From the NCBI RefSeq assembly GCF_030272615.1, contig NC_081409.1, positions 914,003,840 through 914,067,839 on the forward strand: a stretch of 64,000 bases of DNA, read 5' to 3'. The position numbers and the translations under genes are program-made. Under the pieces are notes generated by a model. The model saw only the letters and a list, made by a program, of their open reading frames with translations. It ran no database searches and had not been told where the DNA came from. Each line of letters begins with the position of its first letter. Position 1 is the first letter of the stretch. The stretch is from Cryptomeria japonica (taxonomy: Eukaryota; Streptophyta; Pinopsida; Cupressales; Cupressaceae). Shown here piece by piece: positions 56,491-64,000 of this stretch.

Positions 56491-57090
56491 GCAGTCATAG
56501 TTAAAGATACATTAAGCTTTCCTTATGAACTAAATCAAGAGGATAAGTTTTCCATGACTTTGATAACAAGAAGAAGTAAACCACAATTTGATCTCTTATA
56601 TCATTCGAGAACTTGTTTCTTGATTATTTATTTGCTTGCATAAACAATCTAGAAAATATATTTTAAATTTTAATACGTGGAAGACCATAAGAGAGTCAAG
56701 TATGCTCCAATCAAGTTGAAGAAACATATAAGAAAGGTCAGAGAAAAGAAAAATAAATATAAGATTGTTAAACATAATTAAAAGACAATATATCATTTCA
56801 ACTAAATTTAAGATACAATAAAAATTGAGACAAAAGTCATTTTACTTTTATTTTTTAATTATTTTCATTTCTCTCCTCATTCTAAGCATAGATTGTGACA
56901 CAATTGAGGGGAAATTCATGTTACTTTTATTTGTTAATTGTTTTCTTTTTCTCTCCTTATTCTAAGCACCTAATCTCTGAAAGGCAAAATGTAGACCCCA
57001 AAATCTCTTTGCTTGTGGCTACAATGAATTCCATGGATATCTTTACTTGTATCTACAGTGAAATCTATCGATATTTAAATCAAGAATTCA
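56491..57090. other. No recognisable feature
   Basis: AT-rich. A short internal repetition of 'ttacttttatttgttaatt'-like text occurs at 56,840-56,960. Nothing else seen. Confidence 0.4.
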
Positions 57091-57830
57091 AAATATAAGA
57101 AACCCACATGGGGGAAGATGGGTCAGAGGTTAGGAATTGCAGGGATACGGTGTAGACTGGGATATCTTTAATGGGGGCCAGTCCTCAGCATAGATTTAGA
57201 GCGTTTTATATCTACATGGGAGTAAGAGCCCCTGTAAAAACAGTTGGTCTGCTGGGTATATAATGTTGGGTACTGAAACAGCTCTGCAACTTCTTGCTTC
57301 CTGCTCTCCAACCATTTTTATGCTTTAATATATACCTGCTATTTTAGCAAGTGGGTCCTATGGGCCAAGCACAAGTAACCACATAAAGAGACAAGACTGG
57401 CCACCATAAAACCAGCTGCCTATTTTTCCCACTGTTGTGTAGCACTAATTAGTTTCCAATGAAGTAGGAAGACATGGGAGCAATGACCACATCACCCTCA
57501 CAACTCATTCAGTCAATATATTAACTCAAAGTCAGTCCTTCTGGATGGACATTTTGACAGTTTGTTTACCAATATTGATGTGGGTTTCAGAGCAGTTCAG
57601 AATGTGCATTTTCTTCAGTTATGTTGGTATTTTCAAAGCTGTGAAAGCTACCACTGCTAATGTGGGACAAGGTTTGGTAGCATAGCAGCACATGGTCTCC
57701 GGGTATGCACATATTAGACCAGCTTTGCCTCTTGAATTCCGGTTCTTAAATGCTAGTGGGCCTAGTTGATTATTTCCACTTACTTACAATTATGGACATG
57801 AACCCTAGAGTGATGTTTCTTGGTATGGTA
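57091..57830. other. Less AT-rich island without ORF
   Basis: Composition is visibly richer in G and C than the DNA on either side, with no ORF of note and no terminal repeats. It could be a decayed gene or repeat fragment. I recognise nothing in it. Confidence 0.35.
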
Positions 57831-58279
57831 AAGGAAAATATTCTTAAAATTAATCAAATAAAAATGTATACACATCATAGTAAATCAACTTTATTTTTAG
57901 TTTAGGATTATTTTGGATAAATAAGTTTGACATTGTATTAAAATTCTTCTTGTTTGGGGATTGGAAAAGAATAATTTTTGTTTGTATTTTGTCATATGAT
58001 AAGAATAATCAATCAATTTTGTTATTGATCGATCTCATGGCTAAAGGTCATTTAAATGGATGCATTTTAGTCTTAAGACCTTTGGGATTGTTAAGGACTA
58101 CTAATACTTAAAATACCTCGTGGAGATCACTAGATCACAACAATTGTGTTCTTCTAGTTCAATCACTTTTGATTAGACATGCTTTACAATCATGGAAAGA
58201 AGTGAAGACAACACTCTTCAGTCATGCAAATGCTATAGAATGATGGTACGGGATCAAGTTTCTTTTAGTGCTCAAAATT

Positions 58280-58805
58280 GAAATATTTCTGAAATAATTC
58301 TCCCTTTTAATGCTCGGGATATATCAAATGATTGATCAATGATCATGAATGCACATTGAATGCTAATTTATACCACTACAAAATAATAAATAATGCAATA
58401 TGGATACTAGGGTTGACTCATGGTAGGAAAGAAATGGGTAGGAATATGTAAAATTTGAATTTAAAAATTTAAAATTCAGAGCTTAATTCTACATGGCATG
58501 TAGGGTTAACCTTTTGTTGTAGGATAAACCCAAGACAATGAAATGCTAGTTTTAGGGTGGAGAATGAATGTTTGGACATGGAGGCACACTAAATGTTCAA
58601 TGTGTAGAAATTGATGGAATATAGTTCAATAGGTGGGAATGCACGGATGTGGGAAAATGTAAAGGATTGGGGAGTGAGCTTGACTTTGCACAAGCCTATA
58701 CCTTTTTTTGATATGTTATTGTATTAAACCATTCTATAAAAATGAGCTCAATACTAAATGGGTATTGGCATGAGTATACAAATTTCACCATTATATTTTG
58801 CTCCC
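58280..58805. repeat. Dispersed AT-rich repeat family, copy 2
   Basis: Contains 'ggtggagaatgaatgt' and 'gggtattggcatgagtatac', matching the core of copy 1 in order and spacing. Confidence 0.5.
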
Positions 58806-60580
58806 ACTTAAAGATGCATATACATCCTAACATGAACATGTATTTCAAAGTAAATGGGTACTTAAAAACATGGATGTAAAGAAAGTATTAATAAAGAACA
58901 ATACCAAGGTCTAGAAAATTTAATGAACCTCACAAGATCTCATCATGTGCATTTATCCTTTGGCACACATGGTCTATGGGAACTTACAAGTAATGAAAAA
59001 TATGCGAAATTACTAGCTTCTATCATGCAAGTGGGAATGAAAATAGTTTCAAACTAAATTTTACTATCAACAATCATAAGATAGAGAGTAGAAAGTAGGG
59101 TTAGAAATGACTCTCTTGTATGAAAAGGGATATAGTAATTCTTTACCTTATGTGTTGGACATAAGATGGCAAGTTGTGTAGTAGGTACTACCATGCCATG
59201 TGATCAGAAACTGTGATATAAACTTCTAAGTATATGCATAGAAACCTATTATTGTTGAAAGTTTGAACATAGGAATGTTGGTGACAAGATATGCCCACTT
59301 CAATTGGTTGCATCCATTAGCTACAAGGAATTTGAGGGGAGGGAAAAACAATACAAGAAAATGTAAATATAAATTTAGCATGCAAATGTAAGACTCATGT
59401 AAAGTAGTGATTATGATGAATGTATCAAGTAACAATCAAGTGAAAATAGCTTAAATGATAGTCATGATAAGTTCATCTACATAAAAAATGGAGGACTCAT
59501 TAGGGAACCTATAATATGTTAGTGATAAAATTGTGTTGTTGGAGTTGATAAGGTAGTTGTGTGAATCTCACTAAGACTTGGCAAAGAAACCTAGAGTCAA
59601 GGTTTAAATTTCCATTATCATTAATAAGTACACTTTACTTCCATGCCTAATGCGAAAGCCTCAGATATAGAAATTCAAAGGTAAATTATATCATTTCAAA
59701 ATAGAAACTCCTTTGATCTAGAGGAAAATATTGAGAAAATAATTATCCCTGACATGAAGCATGTGCCTATTACAATGAAAAGCATGATGTTCAATAAAAA
59801 AAATTCTCTAGATTGATAGGTTACAAAAGAAGAGACTTTGTAGTTGTCGGCATTCCTTACCAAGTGTCTAATGATGCAAAAGTTATAATGGGTGTGTACA
59901 ATAATTATCAAGTCTAGGGATATGATTATAAGCATGCAAAATGTCATGGTTTGAGAGTTGAAGTTACTCCTTAACAAGTATGTCAGTAAAGGGTAACCTA
60001 AAGTCACAATCCTAAGATAATAAGACACTGTGATGTGTCAGGGATTAGAAATCACTAAAATATCACCCAAATAAAACCACTTTGAAATCATGGACCTAAA
60101 AGAGTACAAGCATTGTAAATCTTTAGGGATTAGGATTTTGAGAGACTAGAAACCGAGTATTGGACAATAAGATCTTAATCAAAACACCAAGTCTAGAAAG
60201 GAGAAATAAATTCACTAAGAGAGTCAAGATTCAGAGTTTTGAAGGAGCTCGTCCCAAAGGGATATCTACAACAATTTTGTAAGTTTGATTCCAAGCATTG
60301 AGATTCATGAAAGGATAGGATCATCATGGAGTCATAAAGTAAAAAAAACACTCACAAATTTGATAAATGGATCTATTAAAGAGGAAATAGGCCTATAGAC
60401 TAGGCAATATGCAATAATGGAAAAAAAATAGAAAACATAAAAAATAGAAATTAAATAAAACACAAAGGAAAATAAAGTGATAATAAAAAGATGCAAATGA
60501 TGAACAAATGGGAAATCAATACACATGAGAAAAATTATCATTAAATCAAAGCAAGGATGTATATAAGAATGAAGTCATAT
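58806..60580. other. No recognisable feature
   Basis: AT-rich sequence. Short ORFs at 59,226-59,435, 59,696-60,028 and 60,332-60,541 (minus) are hydrophobic or low-complexity by composition bias and match no family I know. Confidence 0.4.
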
Positions 60581-60584
60581 CCTA

Positions 60585-60930
60585 AGTGTTGGTTATTGAA
60601 GATTGTTTGACAATCATACTAAGATGACCAAATTTGAAAGTCTGACAAGGGTGACGAGACAAGCACTTGATAAATTCAACTTAAAAAGTTGTAGGGTTCA
60701 AATATTTCTTTATTGTTATGCTAGGATGACCAACTCTAAGAACATGACAAGGTAAAGTCCTATAATCAAACACAAACAAAACTTAAAAACAAAACAAAGA
60801 TTAAAATTCATTCAAAATTGAGCAATCACAATAAAAAATGAATAAAAAGAAAAGGTTCCTCATTTAGAGTTTTGAAGACCCTTTTATCGTCATGCTAGAA
60901 TTACCAACTCTAAAAGTTTGATAAGAAATA
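60585..60930. repeat. Three degenerate repeats of a 60-bp unit
   Basis: Units near 60,590, 60,693 and 60,863 share 'tt.aaga...ttt..tt..tcatgctagaatgaccaactctaa' and '.tgacaagg' endings. Irregular spacing, with A-rich sequence between. Confidence 0.45.
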
Positions 60931-62750
60931 ACAAAAACTCAAAAAAACCTTAAAGAAAGAAACAAACATAAAACATAATATGAAACCAACAAAAAAATAG
61001 AAAACCAAACACAAGAACAAGAGAGGTCCCTATTTTTCCTTAAGAAAAATGGTGTGTGAGAGTGTAAGAGAGAGACATTGAAGTGGGGTTCAAACTATTA
61101 AAATAACATAAGTTCATTTATTTTGACATTCTACATCTCTAATTAATTTTTCAATATTTACACATGGTAATGGGGCTTGCTTAGTATCAAGAAAGTTGGA
61201 AATATTTTCTCTCTATAATAAGATCTCATTTTTTAGCATAACCCTTATTAAAGAGCTACAAAAGACTTAAGTGTATTGAGAGGTTCAATTCTAAACAATA
61301 AGGCATGTTTGTTACACTCCAAGGTCATTTTAATGGCCCAATTCTAGAGCTAAGACATAAACATCATTATTATGAGCAACGAAAGTCACTATTTCTATCA
61401 CACTTTCACAATTTCTTAGTTGATTAGAGAGGTTAAGGTAAACATTGTGGAAAAATCCATATAAGCTACTTATTCTCTCTTAGATATTGTATTTTCTTAT
61501 TTTCAATTATCTAGTCCCAAACTTCTATTTAAATCATATCTCATTAAATCAAAATTTTGTTTGGTTGAAGTATAGACTCTAACTCCTTTAGTATAGGAAA
61601 CATTATTTTTTCTCTTTTAAAGCTCTCACCTATTTAGTATGAATACAATCCTCACAACTCATTAAATTTAGTAGTTCTTTATAATATAATTGTTTAACTA
61701 AAATATCTAAGAATTTTTTATTTTCATGTTCTATTTCAGGACTTCTAAAATTTTGATTTCGTTATAACTTGATTCAATATTTTAGTTTATTAATAATATG
61801 TGGGCTTAACCTTCTCCTTGGTATGTCTAATCTTGCCCTTACCTTGTCACATGGTACTTAAGATTTATAAATTATTATTGAACCATAATGATAAATTTTA
61901 AGTGTAATGGTGAAAATTACATACCTTACACTTTTTTCATTCATTTTGGATTCACTTTGATTGGGTTGTCCTTTATGCAATCATTAGTGCATAAGTGGAA
62001 TGTTTTACACATGAGATGCTAAGTTATTTGAACCTAACTCGATTAAATCTACATACATCCCTAGTTACTAGTATTGGTCTTTAGTTCATCCATTTACTTG
62101 CTTTAGTATGATCCATAGACACATAAATGATCAATAAACTTTTAAATTGGGTTGAAGTTAGTCCCTTCCCAATTATTTTGTATGTCAAACTGAGTGTGAA
62201 ACATTTCAAATTGTACACTTGGACATTATATAAAACGACAAACCCTAATATGATCCAAGATAGCTACAAGTTCTAATTTTGTTTCATCACTTGAGGAGCA
62301 TCATATCCCATTACTATTTCACCATCTTACACCATCTATACTTGATGATATATTGGACATCTTGGGTGGTTACTTATTGTCTTTGATCCTTGTTCCAATG
62401 TTGTTAAATCATATCCTAAGGGTTTGACCAAATGAGAAGATCTAAGTGCTTAACAAACTCCTTAAAGTTATTCATCAACATCACTTGTTTTGCAAATTTA
62501 GGTTCCTAGAGGCAAGTAGTTAGGTTTTAGGAACTAGAGATTTTTATATTATTCCCATACACAAAGGTCAAATTCGCATGTAGGTTTCGCTTTTGTGGTC
62601 ATGGATTTTTTTTTAATGCCCACAATTTAAATCTGTAGAAGATTGGGGGCTTGTTAGATGTTTATTGGAGCATTTTAGGACTAGATCTAATGTCATGGCA
62701 CATTTTGGATCACTGAGTAATAGTGTCATGATTTTAAAGTAAATATTGTT
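60931..62750. other. No recognisable feature
   Basis: AT-rich, no ORF above background, no LTR boundary found. Confidence 0.4.
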
Positions 62751-62916
62751 TCTTTTAATGCACAAATTGAAGTGTTCCTCTAATAAATGCTCTTTGAATG
62801 CTCTAGAAAGTTAGATAGATTATAAGATGTTGGTAGGATATCAATTAATATCCAAATGAATGTCTTCAAATAGCACTATAAAACAATAATCTTGTGAAAT
62901 ATGTGTCAAGTTGGCT

Positions 62917-63376
62917 CAACAAGAATAAAATATGTAGGAGTACACCAAAAAATGAATTTTAATTTTTGAATCTCAAGGGTTAGTCGTATGCTTACAAGAT
63001 TGACTAAGGACCAAAGTTGTAGGATCAAGGTGGGGAATGAATGTCCACAATGCTGCGATATGTAATAGCTTCCAAATATATGGGCATGCATGCAAAAAAA
63101 ATCAAATATGAAAATATATATATAGATGAAACATGGCAGCGCTTGATGTAGGGACATGACCTCCTTGGAAAAAGATCTTATGTTAGATCTACACTTGGTA
63201 CGCCACAAAACCAAAAATGACCCCAACTCCGTACAAGATTGTACTGTTTATCTTTTCAAAATGCACATAAAAGCAAATCAAAATGAATGTGGGTTTTTTT
63301 ATTTTAAAGATTTTTAGACTAATATATGTTAAAAAGATTAAACTATATGACTAATAGGCCCTTCCTATTTATTATT
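62917..63376. repeat. Dispersed AT-rich repeat family, copy 3 (tandem with copy 4)
   Basis: Contains 'caagggttagtcgtatgctt', 'gattgactaagga', 'ggtggggaatgaatgt', 'tttatcttttcaaaatgcac' and 'ataggcccttc', all repeated in order about 600 bp later. Confidence 0.7.
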
Positions 63377-63516
63377 TTTGTCTCACTATAGTAGGCAAAG
63401 TATAGGACACAATATGCATATGCATATCTTTCAATTCAAACATTTAAATAATGTCAACTTCCTATTTATTATTTTTGTCTTATTGTAGTAGATAGGACAC
63501 GTTGATGGCTCACTGC

Positions 63517-63975
63517 AAGAATAACATGGGGAGGAGTACACCAAAAAATAAATTTGAATTATTGAAGCTCAAGGGTTAGTCGTATGCTTGTAAGATTGAC
63601 TAAGGAGTTGTAGGATCAAGGTGGAGAATGAATGTACACATATGAGAGATGTAGTAGATGCTAAGTGTATGAGTATGTGTGCAAAAAATATGAAATAAAA
63701 TTAGATATGGAGAAATATATATAGGTGAAACATGTCAGCACTTGATGCATGGACATGACCTACGTGTAAACAAGAGCTTATGTCAGATCTACGCTTATAC
63801 ACAACAATTCAAAATATGACCTCAACTTTGTACAAGAATATACCATTTATCTTTTCAAAATGTATACAAAACCAAATGATAAATGAATATGAATTTTTTT
63901 TTTTAAAAGATTTTAAAACTAAAATAGACTAAAAAGATTGAACTTTATGATTGATAGGCCCTTCTATTAACACAG
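63517..63975. repeat. Dispersed AT-rich repeat family, copy 4
   Basis: Direct repeat of copy 3 at roughly 600 bp offset, about 80% alike by eye. A smaller duplication of 'cttcctatttattatttttg' (63,361 and 63,459) lies between the two copies. Confidence 0.7.
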
Positions 63976-64000
63976 CCACAAAATATGTATATTGTTATCT

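Noticed and set aside
56596-60541. Several 60-110 codon minus-strand hydrophobic ORFs as membrane proteins
   Set aside because: Phe/Ile/Leu/Tyr-rich translations are expected from AT-rich DNA. No start context, conserved motif or repeat in frame supports them.

Overview
This window looks like intergenic DNA from a large, repeat-rich seed-plant genome. I infer a gymnosperm, most likely a conifer, from the long nested LTR retrotransposons, the plant-type Tat, chromovirus and Copia lineages, the abundance of old remnants and the absence of any recognisable host gene. I found no rRNA, tRNA, CRISPR array or host protein-coding gene. The species call is an inference.

Left part (1-29,842). A pol-less element A (plus strand, long coiled-coil pseudogene) has its 3' LTR split by a young, complete Tat-like Ty3/Gypsy element, here Gypsy-1 (3,582-19,688). 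Gypsy-1 has 1,818-bp LTRs with only about six differences, a TAATA target duplication and two long in-frame ORFs (gag-protease, and pol with two RNase H domains). The reverse transcriptase active site reads YVDY instead of YVDD. To the right lies a minus-strand pol-less element B (20,304-29,842), interrupted by a decayed Ty1/Copia element (21,597-27,446) whose 5' LTR has an internal deletion.

Middle part (29,843-48,951). A plus-strand pseudogene of an extra-ORF element (C) is cut by a decayed minus-strand chromovirus, Gypsy-3 (32,220-46,722). The pseudogene reading frame resumes on the far side. Gypsy-3's right LTR is itself cut by Gypsy-2 (39,037-45,732), a non-autonomous element that encodes only gag and a degraded protease. 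A solo LTR with a CATAC target duplication follows.

Right part (about 49,000-64,000). This holds remnants only: an antisense plant-mobile-domain pseudogene just upstream of a polypurine tract and a Tat-like LTR, a second Copia LTR with an integrase remnant, a tRNA-derived SINE with a 14-bp target duplication, four copies of a degenerate AT-rich repeat family, and long stretches with nothing recognisable.

The most unusual structural signal is in the LTRs. Several carry chains of short, closely spaced perfect hairpins. Between related LTR families the arm sequences change while pairing is kept.
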